From assembly GCA_900757235.1 (NCBI GenBank), contig CAAENB010000088.1, forward strand, positions 1 through 20,321: 20,321 nucleotides of DNA. The letters run 5' to 3'. Positions 13,758-20,321 of the stretch are shown in pieces. The position numbers and the translations under genes are program-made. Positions within the stretch are counted from its first letter, which is position 1; each line of letters begins with the position of its first letter. The notes beneath the pieces are model-generated. The model was not told where the DNA came from. It did no database searches and saw only the letters and a list, made by a program, of their open reading frames with translations. The stretch comes from an uncultured Collinsella sp. (GTDB lineage Bacteria > Actinomycetota > Coriobacteriia > Coriobacteriales > Coriobacteriaceae).

Positions 13758-14522
13758 CTATCCCTCGATACGGCTCAAGAACTCACGGGTGCGCTGCTCA
13801 CGCGGATGGTCGATGACCTGCTCGGCAGGACCCTCCTCGACAATACGACCGCCATCCATAAAGACCACGCGGTCGGCAACATCGCGCGCAAACTGCATTG
13901 CGTGGGTTACAATCACCATCGTCATATTCTGCGCGGCAAGGTCTTTAATGACACGCAGTACCTCGGCCGTCAGCTCGGGATCGAGTGCCGAAGTCGGCTC
14001 GTCAAAGAACAAGATCTCCGGGTCGAGCGCCAAGGCGCGGGCGATACTCACACGCTGTTGCTGACCGCCCGAAAGCTCACATGGCACCTTGTTCTCGTTG
14101 CCCGTAAGCCCCATCTGCGCGATCAACTCACGCGCACGCGCTTCGGCCTGCTCGCGCGGACGCTTGAGTACGCGAACCGGAGCGTCGGTGATGTTTTTCA
14201 TCACCGTATAGTGCGGAAACAGATTGTAATTTTGGAACACCAGGCCGAATCGCGAGCGTGCTTGTTTGGGCACATCGCCCTTCGCATAGACCGCGCCCGA
14301 ACCCGCATCCGTCGCAACGGCAAGGTCACCAAACGAGAGCGAGCCTCCGTCGAGTGTCTCGAGCAGCGTGGCACACCGCAGCAGCGTGGACTTGCCGCCA
14401 CCCGAAGGCCCGATAATCGCCACGACCTCGCCACGCTTGACCTCGAGCGAGATATCCTTGAGCACCTCATTGCCGCCAAACGCCTTGCGCGCGTTCGATA
14501 TATTCATTACCGAATTAATCAT
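13758..14522 (-). CDS. Polar amino-acid ABC transporter, ATP-binding protein
   Basis: A 254-residue ATPase that powers import. Walker A is GPSGGGKS (38-45), the Q-loop FQNYNLFP (96-103), the signature LSGGQ (150-154), Walker B LFFDEPTSALD (171-181) and the H-loop His207. The form LFPHYTVMKNIT and the SALDPEL stretch are typical of the GlnQ/HisP group. ATG 14522 overlaps the permease stop by eight bases (ATGATTAA), indicating coupled translation; an alternative ATG at 14507 is possible. It is the last gene of a three-gene operon. Confidence 0.93.
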   Translation of the reverse strand: MINSVMNISNARKAFGGNEVLKDISLEVKRGEVVAIIGPSGGGKSTLLRCATLLETLDGGSLSFGDLAVATDAGSGAVYAKGDVPKQARSRFGLVFQNYNLFPHYTVMKNITDAPVRVLKRPREQAEARARELIAQMGLTGNENKVPCELSGGQQQRVSIARALALDPEILFFDEPTSALDPELTAEVLRVIKDLAAQNMTMVIVTHAMQFARDVADRVVFMDGGRIVEEGPAEQVIDHPREQRTREFLSRIEG

Positions 14523-15168
14523 GGTAGTAATCCAATTTTTTCTCGGCGGCGCCCAGCAGCATCTCGACGACGAAATTAAAGACCCAGTAAATCAGCGCCG
14601 CGATCGCAAACGGCACCATGCTCACTTGCGAGGCAACCAGCGCCTTGGCCGTCGAGAACATCTCCCCCACACCGATGGCAAACGCCAGCGATGTGTCCTT
14701 GACCAGCGTGATGATCTCGTTGCCCATCGCCGGCAAAATGCGTTTGGCAACTTGCGGCATCACGATATACAGAAACGTCTGCACGCGCGAATAGCCCAGC
14801 ACCTCGGCTGCCTCGTATTGACCGCGCGGAATGGACTGCAAGCCCGAGCGATAGATCTCGGCAAAGTAGCCGGCGTAGTTGATGATGAACGCTACGACGC
14901 ACGCCGTCCACTTGGAATCGGGCGTGAGCGAGATGCCGAACACGTAGTACGGGGCGAAGTAGATGGCAAACATCTGTAGCATGAGCGGCGTGCCGCGCAT
15001 GACCGAAATATAGATGCGCGCGATCCAGCGAAGCGGCGCAATTTTGCTCATGCGCATAAACGCCACGGGAATTCCCAGCGGAATCGACCCCAACAGCGTC
15101 AGCACAAACAGCTGCAAGCTGACCAAGAATCCCTGGCCAAGCATCTGCATCATGACCTGAATAGACAA
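14515..15168 (-). CDS. Polar amino-acid ABC transporter, permease
   Basis: A membrane protein of about 217 residues of the HisMQ/GlnP type. Several hydrophobic segments are visible (for example QLFVLTLLGSIPLGIPVAF and FAIAALIYWVFNFVVEMLL). The EAA loop that docks the ATPase is YEAAEVLGYSRVQTFLYIVMPQ; RGTPLMLQM is a family hallmark. The start is uncertain: I favour TTG 15168, which has GAGAG about seven bases upstream; ATG 15153 is the main alternative, and the frame is open to 15207. A single permease gene implies a homodimer. It follows the binding-protein gene after a large palindrome. Confidence 0.85.
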   Translation of the reverse strand: MSIQVMMQMLGQGFLVSLQLFVLTLLGSIPLGIPVAFMRMSKIAPLRWIARIYISVMRGTPLMLQMFAIYFAPYYVFGISLTPDSKWTACVVAFIINYAGYFAEIYRSGLQSIPRGQYEAAEVLGYSRVQTFLYIVMPQVAKRILPAMGNEIITLVKDTSLAFAIGVGEMFSTAKALVASQVSMVPFAIAALIYWVFNFVVEMLLGAAEKKLDYYHD

Positions 15169-15213
15169 CCTAAGCTCTCTTTCGCGACAACAGAACAGCA
15201 AACCCAATGCTAA

Positions 15214-15320
15214 AGCGGGTTTTCCAGGTGCTCGAGTTTGCCGTGAAAGAGGAGCGCCGCGTACTAAATGTACGCAAGCGACGGTTTGAACGGCAAAATC
15301 GAGTGCCTGGGAAAGCCGCT
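15214..15320 (-). repeat. Large imperfect palindrome between binding-protein and permease genes
   Basis: Bases 15214-15243 pair with 15291-15320 over 30 positions with only a few mismatches, and an inner hairpin GCGTAC/GTACGC sits at 15259-15275. The structure begins at the stop codon of the binding-protein gene. Palindromes at the same place in E. coli (malE-malF, hisJ-hisQ) protect the upstream mRNA so the binding protein is made in excess; the same role is inferred here. Confidence 0.7.
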
Positions 15321-16179
15321 ATTTCAGAACCCAGTTGTCGAAGGAAAGACCGTAATCTGCATACTTATCGCACAGGTCCTTGACCGTGCCGCCCTCGTAG
15401 AGCGCCTTGAGTGACTCGGTTACAGCATCGGCCGACTTGGTGTCGCCCTTCTTAAAGCCGACGGCGTAGTGCTCGCTGGACAGCGGCTTGTCGAGCTGCG
15501 TATAGGCATCGGGCTTGGCGGCCAGCTGATACTGAGCGATCGAGAGGTCACAGGCAACGGCATCGACCGCACCACTCTCGAGCTGCATAAACGCCGTGTT
15601 GTACTCACTGATGGTATCGAGCGTGGCAAACGTCGCGGCCAGATCCTTCTGGTCGCCCTCGAGCACATCCTGCGCAGCGGAATCAGTCTGGGTAATCACG
15701 GTCTTGCCGGCAAGATCCTCCCAGCTCTTGATACCCGCGTCCTTCTTGACCACGAGCACCTGCTCATTGAGCATGTACGGCTCGGAGAACGTGTAGTCGT
15801 CCTCGCGACCCTCCATGGTAAAGCCGTTCCAGATGCAGTTGATGGCGCCTGAGTTGAGCAGCGTGTCCTTGGCATCCCAATCGATGGCCTCGTAATCGAC
15901 ATCCCAGCCCTGCTTATCGGCAACGGCCTTGGCAAGGTCAAGGTCAAAGCCCGTGTACTCGCCGTCATCGCCCACAAAGCCGTACGGAGGATAGGACTTA
16001 TCAAAGCCCACCACGAGCTTCTTGGACTCTGCAGCGCCCTTCACATCCTTGGCCGCGGCAGAGCCAGCAGCGGAGCCCTTGCCGGCACCACCGCCGCAAC
16101 CGACAAGACCAAGGCCGAGCACCGTGGCAAGCGAGCCGGCTAGACCAACAAACTGACGACGAGACATATCGGTGTTCAT
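15319..16179 (-). CDS. Polar amino-acid ABC transporter, substrate-binding lipoprotein
   Basis: A 286-residue binding protein. The signal peptide has a twin-arginine-like motif SRRQFVG (6-12), a hydrophobic core and the lipobox LVGC with Cys28 as the lipid anchor, suggesting Tat export followed by lipidation. A Gly/Ala/Ser-rich tether follows. The mature domain has family stretches LVVGFDKSYPPYGF, YTGFDLDLAKAVA and NCIWNGFTMEGRE, of the group that binds glutamine, histidine, cystine or related amino acids; the ligand cannot be chosen from sequence. I took ATG 16179 because GGGGG lies six bases upstream; the frame is open to 16200. It heads the operon with its own promoter. Confidence 0.92.
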   Translation of the reverse strand: MNTDMSRRQFVGLAGSLATVLGLGLVGCGGGAGKGSAAGSAAAKDVKGAAESKKLVVGFDKSYPPYGFVGDDGEYTGFDLDLAKAVADKQGWDVDYEAIDWDAKDTLLNSGAINCIWNGFTMEGREDDYTFSEPYMLNEQVLVVKKDAGIKSWEDLAGKTVITQTDSAAQDVLEGDQKDLAATFATLDTISEYNTAFMQLESGAVDAVACDLSIAQYQLAAKPDAYTQLDKPLSSEHYAVGFKKGDTKSADAVTESLKALYEGGTVKDLCDKYADYGLSFDNWVLK

Positions 16180-16235
16180 GGTATTCCCCCTTGATAGCAC
16201 TTTAGTTAGGTAAAGTGAGTCATGTAACGTTCAGA

Positions 16236-16264
16236 ATCATACACTTTAGCGTGATAGAGTACAA
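16236..16264 (-). promoter_or_regulatory. Predicted promoter of the amino-acid ABC operon
   Basis: On the minus strand TTGTAC (16264-16259), a 17-base spacer and TATGAT (16241-16236) make a strong sigma-70-type match, with a leader of about 50 bases to the binding-protein ATG. It lies 9 bases from the 35-bp inverted repeat. Confidence 0.7.
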
Positions 16265-16272
16265 GGGAGAGG

Positions 16273-16409
16273 TTGCCCGCCGGGCGCCGGGGCAGGGGTT
16301 AAGTTTGCTGCTCTACAGTCCTGCTCACGACGGAGAGCACATTAAGTGCTCTCCTGTTCGTGCGGAACTCGCGACAAACTTAACCCCTGCCCCGGCGCCC
16401 GGCGGGCAA
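16273..16409. repeat. 137-bp palindromic element with perfect 35-bp arms
   Basis: The arms 16273-16307 and 16375-16409 are perfectly complementary (outer end TTGCCCGCCGGGCG, inner end GGTTAAGTTTG). The 67-base centre contains its own hairpin, GGAGAGCAC (16332-16340) with GTGCTCTCC (16346-16354), extended by CACGA/TCGTG. It lies in the 339-base divergent gap between the ABC operon and the rRNA methyltransferase gene and codes for nothing. The form fits a REPIN or MITE-like element more than a terminator, since no transcript converges here. Confidence 0.8.
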
Positions 16410-16473
16410 ACATCGCTGAACTTATCACTGACATGAAATGGGCGCTTGCATATCGTCTGCTAGCTTGGCACGG

Positions 16474-16479
16474 TACAAT
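16474..16479 (+). promoter_or_regulatory. Possible -10 box of the rRNA methyltransferase gene
   Basis: TACAAT lies 40 bases before the start codon. No convincing -35 box is at 16-18 bases; TTGCAT at 16446 is 22 bases away. The GCGTACAAT or GGTACAAT form recurs before the PHP and aminotransferase genes. Confidence 0.4.
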
Positions 16480-16518
16480 GCTTTCAGATTTCAATTTGTA
16501 CATTAGTGGGGTTAATTC

Positions 16519-17952
16519 ATGGCAGAATCTCGTGCGGAGCGTAAGGCTCGTCGTGCTTTGATCGAGGCGGCTGAGGGGTCGGAAGAGAAAAAATCTTCTA
16601 AGAAATCCAAGTCGTCTCAGGATGCGAAGGGCAAGGTTAAGACCAAGCGTTCTGGCTCTCGTCAGGGCGGGGATAAGGCGCCTCACGTTCGCTCCAAAGG
16701 CTCGCGCAAGGATTCGGCTCAGCCTGCGCGTAAGGCCGTGGATCCCAAGTCTCCCTGTTCGATCATGAAAGCTTGTGGTGGGTGTACGGCACTCAATCGT
16801 CCTTATAAGAAGCAGTTGGCGGCCAAACAGGCTGCTATGGAGGAGCTGTTTGCTGAGCTCTGCGAGCGCGAGGGCATTAGCGTCGACCCCATTCGCGGTA
16901 TGGGAGTCACCCTGGGAGACCCGGGCAAATATCCTGCGCCGCGTGGTTTTCGTCATAAGGCTGCCACTCCGTTTGCTCCCGGCAAAGGGGGCGCTGTCCG
17001 CTGCGGCTTTTTTGAACGTGGGACACACAGAATCGTCGCCGTTCCTGAATGCCCTGTCGAGGCGCCGGGCGCTCGTCAGATTCTCAACGGCATCGCTCGC
17101 GAGGCCGAACGTCTGCATATTCCCGCCTTTAACGAAGACAAGCATCTGGGGCTGCTTCGCTATGCCGTCGTTCGCTGCGGCTGGCGCACCGACCAGATTA
17201 TGGTCACCCTCGTGACCGCTCAACGCGACCTGCCGCATGCGCAGGAGTTCTTTGAAGCCGTCGCGGCGCTTGATCCGCATATCGTCACCGTCGCTCAGAA
17301 CATCAACGGTCGCCCCGGAAATGCCATCTTGAGCGAGGAGACCCGTATCGTCTATGGCGCCGAATGCATGCGCGACCAGCTGCTCGGTTGTGAATTCGAC
17401 ATCTCCCCTACCGCGTTCTATCAGACCAATCCGCAGCAAACCGAGCTGCTCTATCGACTTGCCATTGACGGCATGGACCTGCAGCAGGGTGACATTCTTA
17501 TGGACGCTTACTGCGGCAGCGGAACCATCGGCCTGTGCGCCGCGAAGGATGTCCAGGACAAGGGCATCGGCATTATGCTGCTCGGCGTGGAGCGCAACCC
17601 GGCGGGCATTGCCGACGCACGTCGCAATGCCGAGCTCAACGGCCTCACCCGCAGCGCTTGGTTTATGGCCGACGACGCCACCGATTACATCCTGGACGCC
17701 GCCGACAACAACGAGCGGATCGATGTCCTTTCCATCGACCCGCCGCGCGCCGGCTCCACCCCCGAGTTCCTCGAAGCCGCCTGCGCACTCAAGCCGCGCC
17801 GCATCACCTATATCAGCTGCAACCCCGTGACCCAAGAGCGCGACCTGCACCAGCTTCTCGACGGAGGCTATCGCCTGCTCAAGATCACGCCCGTCGACAT
17901 GTTCCCCCATACCGACCACACCGAGACCGTCGCGGTCCTCGAGCGCCGCTAA
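16519..17952 (+). CDS. 23S rRNA (uracil-C5)-methyltransferase, RlmD/RlmCD (RumA) family
   Basis: A 477-residue SAM-dependent enzyme that methylates uracil C5 in 23S rRNA (U1939- or U747-type). Four cysteines for an iron-sulfur cluster are in place: Cys80, Cys86, Cys89 (CX5CX2C) and Cys178. The methyltransferase domain has FYQTNPQQTELLY (300-312), DAYCGSGTIGL (329-339), DPPRAG (407-412) and the catalytic nucleophile Cys434 in YISCNP. In place of the usual N-terminal TRAM domain there is a Lys/Arg/Ser-rich tail of about 75 residues, likely RNA-binding. ATG 16519 has GTGGGG about eight bases upstream. Codons in the first third often end in T, those after about 17250 almost all in C or G. The exact target uridine is not determinable. 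Confidence 0.92.
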   Translation: MAESRAERKARRALIEAAEGSEEKKSSKKSKSSQDAKGKVKTKRSGSRQGGDKAPHVRSKGSRKDSAQPARKAVDPKSPCSIMKACGGCTALNRPYKKQLAAKQAAMEELFAELCEREGISVDPIRGMGVTLGDPGKYPAPRGFRHKAATPFAPGKGGAVRCGFFERGTHRIVAVPECPVEAPGARQILNGIAREAERLHIPAFNEDKHLGLLRYAVVRCGWRTDQIMVTLVTAQRDLPHAQEFFEAVAALDPHIVTVAQNINGRPGNAILSEETRIVYGAECMRDQLLGCEFDISPTAFYQTNPQQTELLYRLAIDGMDLQQGDILMDAYCGSGTIGLCAAKDVQDKGIGIMLLGVERNPAGIADARRNAELNGLTRSAWFMADDATDYILDAADNNERIDVLSIDPPRAGSTPEFLEAACALKPRRITYISCNPVTQERDLHQLLDGGYRLLKITPVDMFPHTDHTETVAVLERR

Positions 17953-17979
17953 CCAACACCGGTAGATTTTTGGGACAAG

Positions 17980-18010
17980 AAGGGGGCGGCCCGTTTGAAC
18001 CGCCCCCTTT
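17980..18010. terminator. Bidirectional terminator between convergent genes
   Basis: AAGGGGGCGG (17980-17989) pairs with CCGCCCCCTT (18000-18009), loop 10 bases, followed by T on the plus strand. It serves the methyltransferase gene (stop 17952) and probably the convergent PHP gene (stop 18031). Confidence 0.8.
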
Positions 18011-18030
18011 CGTTGGGCATATGAGTCTCG

Positions 18031-18852
18031 TTACATCCCCTTGCGCAGGTCGCACACGCCGGCTGCCGCCATCTCGCGCAGCAGCGTCTCGCGGTCGCGC
18101 GTCACGATCAAATCCAGCGGGAAGTGAATCTCGTCAAGCATCTTGCGCGCGTGATCGAGTTTGCCAATGGCCATGCCAATGTGGGCATCGGTCGACACGC
18201 CAATACCCACGCCCAGCTCGGCGCAGCGCTCGGCGATCTTGCGGCATACGGCCCAATGCTCAGTGTCGACACCGTGTTCAAGACTATGGTTGTTGATCTC
18301 GATAATCTTGTGCTTGGCCTTGGCCGCCAGCAGCACCTCATCGATATCGAACGGCACGCCCGAGCGCCCCGTATGCCCCAGCATGAACACCTTGGGGTGA
18401 TCCAGGGCATTGATGTACATCTCGGTTGTCTGGGCGAGCGTCGCGCCTTCGGCAAACCGCGGGTTATGCACGCTTGCCACCAAATAATCCAAATTACGCG
18501 TCACCAAATCGAACAGCGAATGCTGGTGACTGTACGAATCGCCGGCAATATCGAGCGAAACGGGAATGTCCTCGCCAAACAGGCCTCCATCCAGCGAAAC
18601 GATATCGGCCTCGGCACCACGCAGCACCAGCACGCCGCTCCAAATGCGCGGCCAGATATCCTGGTTAATAAAGAATTGGAAACTGCGCAGGTCATTGGGA
18701 CAAGGCGTAACCATCGAGCTTAAATGATCGGCGGAACCGAGCACCTGAAGGCCGCGCTCTGCCGCCCAATAGATGTTCTCCTCGATGGTTGAGTACGCAT
18801 GCGCAGAGAACATCGTATGAGTATGAATATCACAAGAAAGAAGGTAGGGCAT
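18031..18852 (-). CDS. PHP-domain metal-dependent phosphoesterase (YcdX-like)
   Basis: A 273-residue PHP-domain hydrolase. Metal-ligand motifs appear in order: DIHTHT (8-13), SADH (about 40-43), GAEAD, ASVHNPR, GHTGR, EINNHS and STDAHI. This pattern, with a trinuclear metal site, is that of YcdX-type phosphatases and histidinol-phosphatase relatives. The substrate is unknown; a histidine-biosynthesis role is not supported because no his genes are nearby. ATG 18852 has AAGGAG five bases upstream; the frame continues to 18996 through the promoter region. It lies downstream of the aminotransferase on the same strand but with its own promoter 40 bases upstream, so it is probably a separate unit. 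Confidence 0.88.
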   Translation of the reverse strand: MPYLLSCDIHTHTMFSAHAYSTIEENIYWAAERGLQVLGSADHLSSMVTPCPNDLRSFQFFINQDIWPRIWSGVLVLRGAEADIVSLDGGLFGEDIPVSLDIAGDSYSHQHSLFDLVTRNLDYLVASVHNPRFAEGATLAQTTEMYINALDHPKVFMLGHTGRSGVPFDIDEVLLAAKAKHKIIEINNHSLEHGVDTEHWAVCRKIAERCAELGVGIGVSTDAHIGMAIGKLDHARKMLDEIHFPLDLIVTRDRETLLREMAAAGVCDLRKGM

Positions 18853-18889
18853 CGGGTCTCCTTGTCCAGTATGGCCGTCGCGTATATTC

Positions 18890-18918
18890 ATTGTACGCAT
18901 AGCTTTCGGCAGTCGTAA
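18890..18918 (-). promoter_or_regulatory. Predicted promoter of the PHP gene
   Basis: On the minus strand TTACGA (18918-18913), 17 bases, TACAAT (18895-18890). The -10 is good and the -35 moderate. The leader is about 30 bases. Confidence 0.5.
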
Positions 18919-18952
18919 AACTGCTTCATCCCAATCACACAACGGCATAGAC

Positions 18953-18983
18953 AACGGGGTCTGGCTTAAAACCAAACCCCGTT
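18953..18983 (-). terminator. Hairpin after the aminotransferase gene
   Basis: AACGGGGT (18953-18960) and ACCCCGTT (18976-18983) pair perfectly, with an extra TGG/CCA inside. It is 28 bases past the aminotransferase stop. A T-run is lacking in the minus direction, so termination may be weak. Confidence 0.55.
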
Positions 18984-19011
18984 TCACGTAAAACATTGTA
19001 AGCAGAGCGCT

Positions 19012-20202
19012 TTACTTTCGACGATATTCGTCGGCCAGCTGCTTCCAGGCAGGCAGCGAGTTGACGATTGTCTCGTAGCTCACACAGTAGCCAAGGCGGA
19101 ACCAGCCCGGCATGCCAAAACTATCCGAAGGCACCGCGAGCAGTTCGTACTTCTTCGCGCACTCGCAGAACGCATTCGCATCGGGCTCCAGCGCCTTCAC
19201 CCACAAGTAGAATGCACCATCCGGCTCAACATAGGTGTAGCCGTACTCCGCTAGTGCATCGGTAAGCGCGGTGCGGTTGCGCGCATAGGCCTCGACATCG
19301 CTCGGTTCATCAATGCAGTCGATGATTACACGCTGGAAGAGGGCCGGTGTGCACACGAAGCCCAGCGTGCGGGCGGCACCGGCAACGGCCGGCATCAGGC
19401 GAGCAGCCTGCGGATTGGTATTGGGAACCAAAATCCAGCCCACGCGCTCGCCCGGCAGCGAAAGCGACTTGGAATACGAGTAGCACACCACGGTGTTCTC
19501 GTAGATCGAGGGCACCCAAGGCACCCCGGCACCGTACACGATCTCGCGGTACGGCTCATCAGAGATGAGCGTGATTGGGTTCTCGGAATCGCGCTTGGCG
19601 TTGACCTCGCGTAAAACATTGGCCAGTCGCGTCAGTGTATCGCGCGTATACACTGCACCGGTCGGGTTGTTGGGTGAGTCGATAATGACGGCAGCGGTCT
19701 TATCGGTAATCGCCTTGAGCACGTTATCCACGCTCAGCTGGAACGTATCTTCATCGGCGAGCGCCTCAACACACGTGCAGCCGGCCTTCTCAATCCACAC
19801 GCGATACTCCGGAAAGTACGGGGCGATAACAACAACCTCATCGCCCGGGTTCGTAACGGCATTGAGCGTGCAGGTGAGCGAAGCCGCGGCACCCACCGTC
19901 ATAAAGACGTCCTTGCCCTCATAGCTCGTGCCAAAGCGACGGTTGAGCGAGTCGGCGACGGCTGCTCGACATTGCGGCAGACCCGGCGCAGGCGTGTATC
20001 CATGCAGCTGGTCGCTCGGCAGCTCCAAGGCCTTCTTAATGGACTCAGCCACGGCGGCAGGTGCCGGAACGCTCGGGTTACCCAGCGAAAAATCGAATAC
20101 GTTCTCCGCGCCGATCTGTGCCTTGCGCTCAAGGCCATAGCTAAAGATCTCACGGATGATGGAGCTTTCCGCACCGCGAGCATACATAGTTTCGTTGATC
20201 AT
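19012..20202 (-). CDS. PLP-dependent class I/II aminotransferase
   Basis: A 396-residue fold-type I aminotransferase of the aspartate aminotransferase superfamily. SPNNPTG (176-182), SDEPYR (214-219), the PLP-binding Lys245 in YSYSKSLSLPGERVGW, and Arg369 (FRLGYC) for the substrate carboxylate are all present. Length is normal. The N-terminus (MYARGAESSIIREIF) matches a subgroup common in clostridia and Coriobacteria, usually annotated only as pyridoxal-phosphate-dependent aminotransferase; the amino donor is not determinable. ATG 20202 has AAAGGGGA four bases upstream. The gene has no operon partner upstream within the window, and a 25-bp-arm palindrome lies just before its promoter region. 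Confidence 0.92.
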   Translation of the reverse strand: MINETMYARGAESSIIREIFSYGLERKAQIGAENVFDFSLGNPSVPAPAAVAESIKKALELPSDQLHGYTPAPGLPQCRAAVADSLNRRFGTSYEGKDVFMTVGAAASLTCTLNAVTNPGDEVVVIAPYFPEYRVWIEKAGCTCVEALADEDTFQLSVDNVLKAITDKTAAVIIDSPNNPTGAVYTRDTLTRLANVLREVNAKRDSENPITLISDEPYREIVYGAGVPWVPSIYENTVVCYSYSKSLSLPGERVGWILVPNTNPQAARLMPAVAGAARTLGFVCTPALFQRVIIDCIDEPSDVEAYARNRTALTDALAEYGYTYVEPDGAFYLWVKALEPDANAFCECAKKYELLAVPSDSFGMPGWFRLGYCVSYETIVNSLPAWKQLADEYRRK

Positions 20203-20226
20203 CTGTTCCCCTTTCGCATAGGCGCT

Positions 20227-20232
20227 ATTGTA
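20227..20232 (-). promoter_or_regulatory. Possible -10 box of the aminotransferase gene
   Basis: TACAAT on the minus strand, 25 bases before the ATG; the sequence at -35 (CGGCAC) is poor. Weak call. Confidence 0.35.
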
Positions 20233-20260
20233 CGCTTTAGTTGAGCAAAGTGCCGCAGAA

Positions 20261-20321
20261 TGTTGATTGGGGACAGACTTAAATGCGTGAAACGCTCATT
20301 TAAGTCTGTCCCCAATCAACA
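20261..20321. repeat. Palindromic element with perfect 25-bp arms at the window edge
   Basis: Arms 20261-20285 and 20297-20321 are perfectly complementary (outer end TGTTGATTGGGGACAG, inner end ACTTAAATG) with an 11-base loop that itself contains CGT/ACG. The right arm ends at the last base of the window, so it may be longer. The GGGGACAG...TTAA order resembles the inner arms of the element at 16273-16409. Confidence 0.8.

Noticed and set aside
16273..16409. Rho-independent terminator
   Set aside because: The flanking genes diverge from it, the arms are far too long, and there is no U-run.
16342..17919. Minus-strand open frame of 525 codons opposite the rRNA methyltransferase
   Set aside because: It is antisense to a gene with intact Fe-S and catalytic motifs and includes one arm of the palindrome.
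18031..18852. Histidinol phosphatase
   Set aside because: The PHP motifs fit broadly, but no histidine genes are nearby and the sequence looks closer to YcdX-type enzymes.

Overview
The window looks like a chromosomal segment of a GC-rich, low-redundancy Gram-positive gut actinobacterium. The best guess is a Coriobacteriia member such as Collinsella. This rests on the combination of strong AGGAGG-type ribosome sites, heavy use of C/G-ending codons, a split transketolase sitting with a fructose-type PTS, a second EF-G-like GTPase, and a Tat-type lipoprotein solute-binding protein. The genus is an inference; there is no rRNA gene in the window to test it. I saw no tRNA, rRNA, CRISPR array, intact insertion sequence or phage gene.

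Left part (1-2700): two paralogous HAD phosphatase genes on the minus strand (the first cut by the window edge) bracket a plus-strand larE gene. The two HAD genes share their upstream TATATA-CGT-TATATA element. Between larE and the intact HAD gene lie about 600 bases holding several inverted repeats, a regular array of a TTAGAGAGA-type 10-mer at alternating 22 and 12 bp spacing, and the 3' remnant of a plus-strand coding region.

Centre (2677-10174): a minus-strand carbohydrate operon reads PTS EIIBC - GatZ/KbaZ-family protein - transaldolase - transketolase N half - transketolase C half - PTS EIIA, with a divergent LacI-family regulator upstream. A coherent reading is uptake and phosphorylation of a ketohexose, perhaps tagatose, then epimerisation to fructose 6-phosphate by the PF08013 protein, then pentose-phosphate-type carbon shuffling. 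Almost every wide junction of this operon contains a strong palindrome, one with an alternative or pseudoknot-like pairing, suggesting that expression is graded along the transcript.

Right part (10294-20202): a secreted or membrane-anchored DNA/RNA non-specific endonuclease; a divergent EF-G-like GTPase with degenerate G3 and G4 motifs; a three-gene polar amino-acid ABC transporter (binding lipoprotein, permease, ATPase) with a large palindrome after the binding-protein gene; an RlmD/RumA-type 23S rRNA uracil methyltransferase; a PHP-domain phosphoesterase; and a class I/II PLP aminotransferase.

Extragenic palindromes are unusually dense: perfect arms of 35 bp (16273-16409), 25 bp (20261-20321) and 20 bp (1306-1372), plus a duplicated hairpin (1398 and 2622). 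Several share a GGGACA-like core, which suggests a family of REP/REPIN-like elements. The least explained part of the window is 1460-1890.
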